Positions 1 to 6,550 are shown, numbered from the stretch's first letter. The stretch: DNA of 7,628 nt from Flavobacteriales bacterium UBA5422 (GCA_002409405.1 DHNG01000033.1:45593-53220); one strand, 5' to 3'. The notes: generated from the letters alone by a model not told the origin. Numbers and translations: made by a program.

Positions 1-2300
1 GCTCCGTGTGGCAGCAGTTCACCAACCGAAACACCACAACCGGTTCCGGAACGGGAGAAACAGCTTCAGACGGGCTACGCATCGGAATCATCGGGCACAC
101 AAATGTCAATGTGAATGGAACCGCAGCTGTCTACAACCAGGAAAATGCAGCACTTTTATTTTCTACAAATGTGAACACCAATTCCATTAACGTGACAAAT
201 GGAAGCACACAGGAGCGTGTCCGCATTATGTCGGCAGGTACGCCAACCAACCTGGCAGCAGGAGGCATGGGAATTCACAATCCTGCCGGTATCGGTACTA
301 ACCTTACCCGTATGGCTGTCAGCCACAATCCGGCACAACCGGTAACCCGGCCGATGAGTCTGCTCCACCTGGGATACAATACCGGTCTGAACTCCTTTCC
401 ACCCGGCGCGGATGACGGATGGCGACCCTGGATGGACATCGGAACCTTTACTTCCAACGGAACGGATAATGTATACGTAGGATTGAAAGCCGAAGGAACC
501 GATCGCCTGGATGCGGTGGTAAGCTGGGGAGACAACCAGTCTGCAGGGCCCGTCAGTAACGAAGGACCGGATAACCTGCGCTTTATCTTCACCTCTACCA
601 CTACATCTGCCACCAATCCGGGAGATCCGGTCTCCACCTCCACCGACGGACTGGAAGTAGCGCGCATGCATCCCGGACAGGCCTCTACGCTAACCAATAA
701 CTACGGAATGGTGGGCATCGGAAACTTTTCCGCAAACGGCACCAACACTGCTCCGGCAAATGCAATTGATGCCAAGCTGGACATTGACGGGGATCTCCGC
801 ATCCGAACCGTTACACAGGACAATTCCCTCACACAGGTACTGGTGATCGACCCGGCAGACCACAACCGGGTACATTGGGCAGCTATTGATCTGCCTGCTG
901 GAAATGGTTTTGTAGACTGTACAGATACAACAGCAGCCGCTGACCTGACTGCAGATGCTAAGACAAATCTGAACAATAACAACCTGTATTTCGAAGGAAA
1001 TGACCTGCAAGGAATGAACCACATCGGGATCGGGTATGATTGTTCTCAAACACTTCCAGCCAAATTGAGCACCTATCAATGGCATCCTGCCGTGGTGAAT
1101 CAAACAACGGTTGCTGTGAGCGGGATCAATGAAGATCTTTCGGTGACTGCACTTACCGAACACATCGGTGTACAAGGGAAATCGCTGGGAGCACATACCA
1201 CCACCGACTACGTACAAAACAAAGGAGGAGATTTTCATGCCGCGAATGCAGTGGCAAACTATGCTGTTTTTGCATACGCTGAAGCAGGAAGCCAGACCGC
1301 ATCGAACAATCATGCTGGTATCTTCCGTGCGGTGGAAGGTACTGAAACGATTGGTATACGGGCGACAGGGTCTTATGCGTCCGGACTGAATTACGGTGTC
1401 ATGGCAAACGGACACGGAGGAACGCATGCATATGGATTGTATGCTGTGGCAAGTGGCGCATCAACAGCAAACTACGCCGCTCACCTGACAGGAGATGTCT
1501 TCGCGAATGGGAATATCGTATTAACCTCGGATATTAACCTGAAAGAAAACATAACGCCGCTTACTGATGCAGGAGCCACGCTGAACAGCCTGAATCCGGT
1601 TTCATTTGACTACAAGCACAGCGGGATCTATGAGCGAATGCACATGCCACAAAACATGCAATATGGATTAATCGCACAAGAAGTAGAGCCGGTTCTCCCA
1701 ACATTGATCAAACAAGGGCATTATCCTGCCGAATATGACAGCCTGGGCAATGAAACTGCTGCTGCAATCGAGTTCAAAACCATGAATTACGAAGGGCTGA
1801 TTCCCATTCTTGTAAAAGGACACCAGGAACAAAGTACTATAATTGACTCATTGCAGACAGCTAATGATTCGTTGCAAAGCCAAATCAGCGGACTCAACGA
1901 TCGGCTTTCACAGTTGGAAAACTGCCTGAGTGGAATTTTACCGCTGTTGTGTCAGCTCAGTCAACAAGCAGTTGAACAGAACGGGCCGGAAACACAGGAG
2001 CAGCTGAGATACATCATGGAGGTGGAGTTGAGCAACGGAGAAGCCATTGTACTGAATCAGAATGTACCGAATCCGTTTGCAGAATCAACCGTGATTACCT
2101 ACAGTATCCCTTCCAGTGTACAGACCGCACAGATCATCTTCCATGATGCAACAGGCGCGCAGATCAAGTCGCTCGACGTTCATGAACGGGGAAACGGGCA
2201 GATCAATGTCTATGCCAACGACCTGAGTACAGGAATCTACACCTACTCATTGATTGCTGACGGGAAAATTGTAGCAACCAAACGCATGCTGAAGCAGTAA
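1..2300 (+). CDS. Partial T9SS-exported fibre-like surface protein with S74 chaperone domain
   Basis: The frame is open from the first bases, so the N-terminus and signal peptide lie outside the window; the GTG at 6 is not a convincing start. About 765 residues are visible. The body (to about 1500) is rich in Thr, Asn, Ala and Gly and low in charge. Loose NY(G/A)V-type repeats occur near 1257, 1389, 1428 and 1470, as in fibre or beta-helix proteins. A Peptidase_S74 intramolecular chaperone domain follows (about 1521-1830): it opens with TSDINLKENI (Ser 1527-1529, Lys 1542-1544) and contains YGLIAQEVEPVLP and a MNYEGLIPIL segment. Next come a heptad-like coiled coil (about 1818-1930) and a Cys-containing hydrophobic stretch. 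The end (about 2052-2297) is a type A T9SS sorting domain, with LNQNVPNPF, a beta-sandwich pattern, GIYTYSLIADGK and a basic end RMLKQ. In known families, S74 domains trimerise fibres and then cleave themselves off; the T9SS domain directs export across the outer membrane. What the body binds is unknown. By eye it is more GC-rich than the other genes. Confidence 0.9.
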   Translation, partial: SVWQQFTNRNTTTGSGTGETASDGLRIGIIGHTNVNVNGTAAVYNQENAALLFSTNVNTNSINVTNGSTQERVRIMSAGTPTNLAAGGMGIHNPAGIGTNLTRMAVSHNPAQPVTRPMSLLHLGYNTGLNSFPPGADDGWRPWMDIGTFTSNGTDNVYVGLKAEGTDRLDAVVSWGDNQSAGPVSNEGPDNLRFIFTSTTTSATNPGDPVSTSTDGLEVARMHPGQASTLTNNYGMVGIGNFSANGTNTAPANAIDAKLDIDGDLRIRTVTQDNSLTQVLVIDPADHNRVHWAAIDLPAGNGFVDCTDTTAAADLTADAKTNLNNNNLYFEGNDLQGMNHIGIGYDCSQTLPAKLSTYQWHPAVVNQTTVAVSGINEDLSVTALTEHIGVQGKSLGAHTTTDYVQNKGGDFHAANAVANYAVFAYAEAGSQTASNNHAGIFRAVEGTETIGIRATGSYASGLNYGVMANGHGGTHAYGLYAVASGASTANYAAHLTGDVFANGNIVLTSDINLKENITPLTDAGATLNSLNPVSFDYKHSGIYERMHMPQNMQYGLIAQEVEPVLPTLIKQGHYPAEYDSLGNETAAAIEFKTMNYEGLIPILVKGHQEQSTIIDSLQTANDSLQSQISGLNDRLSQLENCLSGILPLLCQLSQQAVEQNGPETQEQLRYIMEVELSNGEAIVLNQNVPNPFAESTVITYSIPSSVQTAQIIFHDATGAQIKSLDVHERGNGQINVYANDLSTGIYTYSLIADGKIVATKRMLKQ

Positions 2301-2303
2301 GGG

Positions 2304-2359
2304 GATGACAGTATGATGAGTTGATAGTATGATTTGATGAGGGGTTGACTGTATGATGG
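2304..2359 (+). repeat. Three degenerate ~16-bp direct repeats after the surface-protein gene
   Basis: Three related units of the form GTTGAcaGTATGATgr lie at 2304-2319, 2320-2335 and 2344-2359. The first two abut and the third is 8 bp further on. Just downstream, CATAATTCAG (2375-2384) and CATAATTCTG (2385-2394) form a second, 10-bp tandem pair. The stretch is non-coding and ends before the terminator of rplS. It could be the remains of a slipped simple repeat; no function can be read from it. Confidence 0.55.
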
Positions 2360-2394
2360 AGATTCTTCAACATTCATAATTCAGCATAATTCTG

Positions 2395-2429
2395 AAATAA
2401 AAAAGGGACCTTCGATTGAAGATCCCTTT
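2395..2429 (-). terminator. Rho-independent terminator of rplS
   Basis: The arms 2402-2413 and 2418-2429 form a 12-bp stem with one mismatch around the 4-nt loop GATT. Read on the minus strand, the stem runs into T6 followed by ATTT, a classic intrinsic terminator 25 bp beyond the rplS stop. On the plus strand the stem is followed only by CTTTCTAATT, so it may weakly stop the surface-protein transcript as well. Confidence 0.85.
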
Positions 2430-2453
2430 CTAATTCTACAAACAGAACTATTA

Positions 2454-2819
2454 TTATTTTGCGAATGAACGCTTTTCTTTGATTCTTGCTGATTTTCCTG
2501 TTCTTTCACGGAAGTAGAAAATACGAGCACGACGAACAGCACCTTTTTTCACGATTTGGATGGACTCCAAAAACGGTGAAGAAACAGGGAAGATACGCTC
2601 AACTCCTACGTTTCCTGACATCTTACGAACAGTAAACGTTTCAGTTGAACCTTCTCCACGACGCTGGATTACAACACCTTGAAACAACTGAGTACGCTCT
2701 TTGTTTCCTTCCTTGATCTTATACGAAACGATGATTGTATCTCCGGCTCCAAAGTTAGGAAGCTCTTTACGCTCTACCAATTCGTTTTGAATTTCTCTGA
2801 TAATAACATTATTGCTCAT
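2454..2819 (-). CDS. rplS: 50S ribosomal protein L19 (bL19)
   Basis: Encodes 121 residues, the normal length for bL19, which sits at the interface of the 30S and 50S subunits. Family landmarks are all present: a short N-terminal helix, the FGAGDTIIVSYKIKEGNKER segment (Asp in a GDT turn), FQGVVIQRRGEG, TFTVRKMSGNVGVERIFP, and the basic tail with RRARIFYFRERTGKSARIKEK. The ATG at 2819 is the standard start (MSNNVIIREIQNEL); no Shine-Dalgarno sequence precedes it, only an A-rich leader containing two AATTAAGA units. The gene stands alone here, not in an rpsP-rimM-trmD-rplS operon as in Escherichia coli. It is read divergently from the PF05618 gene and has its own terminator. The length, motifs and intact frame leave little doubt. 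Confidence 0.98.
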   Translation of the reverse strand: MSNNVIIREIQNELVERKELPNFGAGDTIIVSYKIKEGNKERTQLFQGVVIQRRGEGSTETFTVRKMSGNVGVERIFPVSSPFLESIQIVKKGAVRRARIFYFRERTGKSARIKEKRSFAK

Positions 2820-2863
2820 GACTCTTAATTTCTTTCTTAATTCACTCCGCCTGAAACGGGGTG

Positions 2864-2894
2864 CAATATTACGAATATTTTATTTAATAACACA
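2864..2894 (-). promoter_or_regulatory. Candidate promoter of rplS (Bacteroidota type)
   Basis: On the minus strand, TAATATTG (2871 down to 2864) differs at one position from the Bacteroidota -7 consensus TAnnTTTG and is followed by CACCCC. A TGTG (2894 to 2891), resembling the -33 TTTG, lies 19 nt upstream. Transcription would begin near 2858, giving a leader of about 40 nt. The motif match is by eye; the start site is inferred. Confidence 0.45.
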
Positions 2895-2959
2895 TGAATC
2901 ACCTAAACTTTTTTCGAAAAAAAAATTAAACCTCCTTTTTCCTTGGTAAATATAGCTGA

Positions 2960-2989
2960 TTTGGTAAATTTAACACCTGAAAACTTTTG
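2960..2989 (+). promoter_or_regulatory. Candidate promoter of the PF05618 protease-like gene
   Basis: TTTG (2960-2963) is separated by 18 nt from AACTTTTG (2982-2989), one base from the Bacteroidota -7 consensus TAnnTTTG. Transcription would start around 2995, about 15 nt before the ATG at 3011. The -33 element falls in the second copy of the direct repeat TTGGTAAAT (2943-2951 and 2961-2969). This promoter would overlap the translation start TTG at 2987, which argues for the ATG. Confidence 0.4.
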
Positions 2990-3010
2990 AAACATTTACA
3001 TTTTCCTGGT

Positions 3011-3421
3011 ATGGATAAACGAATTATCGGAAGACAAGAGACTGCGGATTTGCCCACATTCGGATTGATGAACAAAACGGTAAAAATAGATTCCGGAGCA
3101 TATACTTCCAGTATTGACATCGTCAATGTACGACTGGAAAATGATTTATTGTTTGTCTTGTTTGAAAAAGGAAAGGAAGAGGTACTCTTTAAAAAGTACA
3201 AAGTCAAACGTGTCAAAAGTTCCAATGGCATTATACAGGAACGTTATGTTATAAAAGGTACCATCCGGTTGGGAGATATTGATTATAACACCCCGTTTTC
3301 GCTGACAGACAGAAGCGGAATGCGTTATCCCATTCTGCTTGGAAGAAAATTGCTCAACAAACACTTTCTCATTGACACCAGCAAAAAGAACCTGCTTCAG
3401 AACACAGGTGATGCATCGTAA
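3011..3421 (+). CDS. Retropepsin-like / putative ATP-dependent zinc protease family protein (PF05618)
   Basis: Encodes 136 residues from the ATG at 3011. An in-frame TTG at 2987 would add eight residues, but the family normally begins just before the IIGRQE strand seen at residues 5-10. Signature elements are: the strand IIGRQETADLPTFGL; the KIDSGAYTSSI motif (Asp27-Ser28-Gly29-Ala30), equivalent to the D(T/S)GA(R)TS motif typical of the family and resembling the active-site loop of aspartic proteases; and RSGMRYPILLGRKLL (101-115) followed by FLIDTSK. The family is annotated as an 'ATP-dependent zinc protease' or RimK/LysX-associated protein, but the DSGA loop suggests a retropepsin fold instead. 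In many genomes it sits beside rimK, an ATP-grasp ligase that adds glutamates to ribosomal protein S6. No rimK is in this window; the next gene is a Usp. The usual Arg of GARTS is Tyr31 here. Substrate unknown. Confidence 0.85.
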   Translation: MDKRIIGRQETADLPTFGLMNKTVKIDSGAYTSSIDIVNVRLENDLLFVLFEKGKEEVLFKKYKVKRVKSSNGIIQERYVIKGTIRLGDIDYNTPFSLTDRSGMRYPILLGRKLLNKHFLIDTSKKNLLQNTGDAS

Positions 3422-3462
3422 ATGAATTTGATGCCCCGGTGTGTAGTTCAATATAAAAAACG

Positions 3463-3470
3463 TAACTTTA
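3463..3470 (+). promoter_or_regulatory. Possible -7 element of the Usp gene
   Basis: TAACTTTA differs from the Bacteroidota TAnnTTTG only in the last base and lies 21 bp before the ATG at 3492. No good TTG appears at the expected -33 distance, so the call is weak. The leader after it is A-rich (AAAAGATAATAACC), as is usual for translation starts in this phylum. Confidence 0.3.
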
Positions 3471-3491
3471 GTTCATTAAAAGATAATAACC

Positions 3492-4316
3492 ATGAAAAAA
3501 CCCATTTATTTAGTTCCTGTAGATTTTTCACCGGTTTCCATTGAAGCCATCACAACAGCAATCGCATTGGCTAAACGAAACAACGGCTCTGTTCTTGCCA
3601 TTCATATTGTTGCAAAAAAATCGGAAAGAGATACTGCCAGAACTCAGTTTAAACAGATTATCCAGGAGCTTCAGACAGAAGATCAGGAGTTGATTGAAAC
3701 GAAAGTATTGATCGGAGGAATTTACGAAGACATTGCAAAAGCTGCCGAAATTATCGGGGCCAGCCTGATCGTCATGGGAACACATGGGGCAAAAGGAATC
3801 CAAAAACTGTTCGGAAGTCACGCACTTCGATTGGTCAGCAGTACAGGAACGCCATTTGTCATTCTTCAGGAAGGCGGATCACTGACGGACATAAAAACAA
3901 TCGTGATGCCGTTCAATTTTGAGCGGGAAAGCATTCAGATCGCTAACTTCGCAGGATTTATTGCCAAACAGTTCGATGCAACGATCCACCTGGTCGGGTA
4001 TCACGATGATGATGAATGGCTTAGAGGAAAATCACATGCCAACCAGTTAGTTGTACGCAGACAATTTGATGAGCATAATGTAAAATACGAAATTGAAAAC
4101 CTCCCGAAATCGAGTGTATACATCAATGCATTACTGGAGTACACGGATAAAGTCAATGCGGATCTGATTGCGTCTTCTTTCTTCGTAGACACTTTCCTGC
4201 CAACCATGAATTCTTTTATTCAGGCATTGATTGAGAATGACCGCCAAATTCCATTGTTGACAGCAAATGCAGAGGAACTGACTATTTCTTCCGGTTATTC
4301 ATTTATGACCATATGA
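3492..4316 (+). CDS. Two-domain universal stress protein (UspA family)
   Basis: Encodes 274 residues, the usual size for tandem Usp proteins of Bacteroidota; cytoplasmic, with no signal peptide or membrane segment. The N-terminal domain (about 1-127) is complete: strand YLVPVDFS with the conserved Asp11, helix SIEAITTAIALAKR, strand SVLAIHIV, and the nucleotide-binding loop GTHG (96-99) followed after eight residues by Gly108-Ser109, then SSTGTPFVILQ. Many ATP-binding Usps have nine residues in that spacer; this eight-residue form also occurs in the phylum. The C-terminal domain (about 134-265) keeps the fold pattern (KTIVMPFNF, ANFAGFIAKQF, LIASSFF) but lacks the glycine loop, so it probably does not bind nucleotide and may serve in dimerisation. 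Such proteins act in stress or starvation responses; the partner is not evident. It begins 70 bp after the protease-like gene and may have its own promoter. Confidence 0.93.
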   Translation: MKKPIYLVPVDFSPVSIEAITTAIALAKRNNGSVLAIHIVAKKSERDTARTQFKQIIQELQTEDQELIETKVLIGGIYEDIAKAAEIIGASLIVMGTHGAKGIQKLFGSHALRLVSSTGTPFVILQEGGSLTDIKTIVMPFNFERESIQIANFAGFIAKQFDATIHLVGYHDDDEWLRGKSHANQLVVRRQFDEHNVKYEIENLPKSSVYINALLEYTDKVNADLIASSFFVDTFLPTMNSFIQALIENDRQIPLLTANAEELTISSGYSFMTI

Positions 4317-4333
4317 TCTTAAAAATAAACCAT

Positions 4334-4366
4334 AAAAAAAGCCTGATGTATTTTTCAACATCAGGC
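4334..4366 (-). terminator. Strong intrinsic terminator oriented to the minus strand
   Basis: Perfect 9-bp arms GCCTGATGT (4341-4349) and ACATCAGGC (4358-4366) enclose an 8-nt loop. On the minus strand the stem is followed at once by T7 (4340 to 4334). On the plus strand it is followed by ACCTAAACC, with no T-run, so it is a poor terminator for the Usp gene. No minus-strand protein gene lies to its right, which is why a small RNA is proposed there. Confidence 0.75.
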
Positions 4367-4435
4367 ACCTAAACCAAAAACAAATGAAAACAATCTATAT
4401 AATGTTTTCTATGGAACTTCTACTTGACGTTGAAA
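4334..4435 (-). ncRNA. Candidate ~100-nt intergenic small RNA
   Basis: The call rests on a TAnnTTTG box on the minus strand (TACTTTTG, 4448 to 4441) placed about 75 bp before a minus-strand intrinsic terminator with a T7 tail. Between them is a second hairpin: arms 4386-4392 and 4403-4409 pair over 7 bp around a 10-nt loop. The predicted RNA starts near 4435, has an unpaired 5' part, then two hairpins and a U tail, a shape common in bacterial sRNAs. It would be antisense to any read-through 3' UTR of the Usp gene. The rest of the 235-bp gap (4317-4551) is AT-rich with nothing else I can name. No family is recognised; the boundaries are inferred. Confidence 0.35.
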
Positions 4436-4440
4436 TTAAA

Positions 4441-4467
4441 CAAAAGTATCCGATTAGTTTTCACAAA
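4441..4467 (-). promoter_or_regulatory. Candidate minus-strand promoter for the intergenic RNA
   Basis: TACTTTTG on the minus strand (4448 to 4441) matches the Bacteroidota -7 consensus TAnnTTTG at every specified base. A TTTG (4467 to 4464) lies upstream with a 15-nt spacer, a little shorter than the usual 17 or more. It faces the terminator at 4366-4334 and drives no recognisable protein gene. In AT-rich DNA such a match can occur by chance. Confidence 0.35.
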
Positions 4468-4551
4468 AAACTTTAAGTGTAGTTTTTATTGATTAAACGG
4501 TATAGTGTTGGTAGTTACAAAATATTCTCTTAACATTTCTTGAAAAGCCCC

Positions 4552-5616
4552 ATGGCAAAACGGATCATTATTATAGGTTTCATTGCAGCCGGAATTGCAT
4601 TGGCATACCTGAAACGTGCTGAAATTAAACAGTTACTGTTCGGCACGCAAAAAACGGTTAATCATTCGGAAGTTACCCTACTGATCAAAGAAGATCTGAC
4701 AGCGGACGCACTTGCTGCATTTCTGGTTGAGAAAGGTGTATTAAATGAAACGAAACCTTTCTTGAAACAACTGGAAAAACAAGAACTGTCCGATGAGACG
4801 TTTGATGCAGGAAAATATGTCATTTTATCGGGGACCAAACTCACGGACCTCGCTCATGGATTCTCCAGAGGAGAAAACGGACATGGTGTCGCAGAATTGA
4901 AAGTAAAAGTGCTTTTCAACCGATGTAAAACAATTGAAGACATCGGAATGAACATCTCCAAATGCATTGCCGCAGACAGCAGTTCACTTGTCGATTACAT
5001 TAGTGCGCCGGCTACCTTGTCTAAATATAGTTTTACATTGCAACAGATGCCTGCACTTTTCATCCCGGATGAATATGAAATGTACTACGATACAGACGCG
5101 GCGGAATTTGTTGCTGCGATGGCAGATAAGTTCAAAGAATTCTGGACAGAAGAACGTAAAAGCAAATTGAAAGCGATTGGTCTCTCCTACCCTTCTCAGG
5201 CAACAACACTGGCAAGCATTGTATATGCGGAACAAGGAAAGATTGCCGCAGAATGGCCAACCATTGCGCGGTTGTATCTCAATCGACTCAATAAGGGTAT
5301 GAAACTGCAATCCGACCCGACCTTTAAGTTTTGCTGGGGAAGTGAACTGAATGGAGTTCAGCGTTTGGTCGGTAAACACAGAAACATTGATTGCGATTAC
5401 AATACATATAAGATTAACGGACTTCCTCCCGGACCGATTTGCATTGTTCCTAAAAAAGTAATTGACGCCGTATTGACTCCTGCAACAAATAATTATCTGT
5501 TCATGTGTGCCAAACCTGATTACTCAGGAGAACACGATTTTACTCATTCAGACATTGTTCATGTCAAGAATGCATTGGTATACCATCGTTGGTTGAATAA
5601 AGAAGGGAAAAAGTAA
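4552..5616 (+). CDS. mltG: Endolytic murein transglycosylase MltG (YceG family)
   Basis: Encodes 354 residues from the ATG at 4552 (MAKRIIII); an in-frame TTG at 4540 would add only KSP before it. A single membrane anchor (residues 5-20, flanked by Lys and Arg) is followed by a LysM-like region (about 40-110) and the YceG catalytic domain (about 150-345). Catalytic landmarks are ASIVYAEQ with the likely catalytic Glu227, NRLNKGMKLQSDPTF (244-258), YNTYKINGLPPGPI (283-296) and, near the end, the HDFT segment. In the family, MltG cuts nascent peptidoglycan strands near the membrane and sets glycan chain length. The first Glu of the common SIVExE motif is Tyr225 here, while the second, catalytic one is kept. 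No convincing promoter is seen in the 235 bp upstream. The OmpA-domain gene follows after 67 bp in the same direction and may be cotranscribed. Confidence 0.93.
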   Translation: MAKRIIIIGFIAAGIALAYLKRAEIKQLLFGTQKTVNHSEVTLLIKEDLTADALAAFLVEKGVLNETKPFLKQLEKQELSDETFDAGKYVILSGTKLTDLAHGFSRGENGHGVAELKVKVLFNRCKTIEDIGMNISKCIAADSSSLVDYISAPATLSKYSFTLQQMPALFIPDEYEMYYDTDAAEFVAAMADKFKEFWTEERKSKLKAIGLSYPSQATTLASIVYAEQGKIAAEWPTIARLYLNRLNKGMKLQSDPTFKFCWGSELNGVQRLVGKHRNIDCDYNTYKINGLPPGPICIVPKKVIDAVLTPATNNYLFMCAKPDYSGEHDFTHSDIVHVKNALVYHRWLNKEGKK

Positions 5617-5641
5617 TACCCGACAACAAAAAAACCGGGTA
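5617..5641 (+). repeat. Small inverted repeat after mltG
   Basis: TACCCG (5617-5622) and CGGGTA (5636-5641) are perfect 6-bp inverted arms around a 13-nt A-rich loop, starting right at the mltG stop. No T-run follows directly (AAAACGGAACATTTTTTG), so it is at best a weak terminator or an RNA processing or stability element between two genes probably read together. Confidence 0.35.
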
Positions 5642-5683
5642 AAAACGGAACATTTTTTGCTTTTCTCCGAATACAATTAAGCA

Positions 5684-6547
5684 ATGAGAAATTTTTTCAA
5701 CTCCATAGCATTTGTCTGTTGTTTCATCACGCTCTTCGCACAATCTGAAACAGGGTTGTGGAAAGGAAGTCTCTACCCGAACGGGACCGCTCCTGAAAAG
5801 GGAATGGCCGTCTACCTGGAAATACAGGAACAGAAAACAGGAGAAATTACCGGTAAATCACGGAATGAACTATACAACTCTGCTGATTTTGCATTAAAAA
5901 ATATAAAAGGAGAAAAAAAGGGAGGAAAAATATCCCTCAACGAGACCGTACTTTCGAAAAAAGCGACCGGTAGCAGAACGAGCTGGTGCAGAATGCAGTT
6001 GCAGCTTACCTACAATCCGGAAACAGGTTATCTGGAAGGGACATATTCGAGTAACGAGTGTAAAAATCAGGCAGGAAAGGTAATTTTGTACCGGGAAGAA
6101 GGTACATTTCCCGGAGAAACAGATAACCCGGAATCTCATCACTGGTTTGATCTACTGGCAAAAGATCTGAAAAAAGGATTGAATGCACCCGAAATACGTA
6201 AAAAGGAACGCGATAATTTCGTATTCAAGCCTATCTATTTTGATTATGATAAATCTGAGATTAAACCAGAGTTTTACGATTTTCTCAACAAATTAATTCA
6301 TGTCGTTGAAGGGCATTCCGATCTGCGAGTACAAGTAACGGGACATACGGATTCAGACGGTTCTGACGCGTACAATGACGGTTTATCTCAACGACGTGCG
6401 CAAGCCATCATCGATTTTTTTGTTGCGAGGGGATTGAGTGCCGACCGGTTGGAATTTGATTTTAAAGGTGAAAAAGCACCTGCTGACACGAACTCCACAC
6501 CAGAAGGGCGGCAGCGTAACAGAAGAGTCGATTTTCAATTCATCTGA
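5684..6547 (+). CDS. Secreted OmpA-domain protein with N-terminal beta-rich domain
   Basis: Encodes 287 residues. A signal peptide spans about 1-20 (MRNFF, hydrophobic core, TLFAQ); there is no lipobox, so it should be a soluble periplasmic or outer-membrane-associated protein. Residues about 24-140 form a beta-rich domain I cannot assign to a family, with a GLWKGSLYPNG opening, a GYLEGTYSSNEC strand pair and two cysteines (Cys102, Cys126) that could form a disulfide. A linker leads to a C-terminal OmpA-like domain (about 181-287): FKPIYFDYDKSEIKPE, VTGHTDSDGSDAYNDGLSQR and the final RQRNRRVDF. The two residues that bind diaminopimelate in OmpA domains are present, Asp223 and Arg238, with the usual spacing of 15. 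It should therefore bind peptidoglycan non-covalently. It lies 67 bp downstream of mltG, also a peptidoglycan gene, and its stop is 3 bp from that of the convergent DUF4403 gene. Confidence 0.92.
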   Translation: MRNFFNSIAFVCCFITLFAQSETGLWKGSLYPNGTAPEKGMAVYLEIQEQKTGEITGKSRNELYNSADFALKNIKGEKKGGKISLNETVLSKKATGSRTSWCRMQLQLTYNPETGYLEGTYSSNECKNQAGKVILYREEGTFPGETDNPESHHWFDLLAKDLKKGLNAPEIRKKERDNFVFKPIYFDYDKSEIKPEFYDFLNKLIHVVEGHSDLRVQVTGHTDSDGSDAYNDGLSQRRAQAIIDFFVARGLSADRLEFDFKGEKAPADTNSTPEGRQRNRRVDFQFI

Positions 6548-6550
6548 TGT

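Noticed and set aside
690..1427. 245-codon open frame on the minus strand inside the surface-protein gene
   Set aside because: The translation is Cys-, Ser- and Val-rich with no recognisable domain, and it is antisense to a gene with clear T9SS and S74 domains; it is a shadow frame.
2909..2925. T6-CG-A9 near-palindrome in the rplS upstream region
   Set aside because: A pure A/T hairpin with no GC stem, so not a terminator; more likely just an A-tract-rich promoter upstream region.
4384..4476. 30-codon plus-strand ORF before mltG
   Set aside because: Not listed as a gene: too short to judge by composition and it competes with the minus-strand RNA reading. It is kept only as a finding.
4531..4538. 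TAACATTT preceded by TTG (4508-4510) as a promoter for mltG
   Set aside because: It matches only part of TAnnTTTG and sits just 14 bp before the ATG; too weak to annotate.
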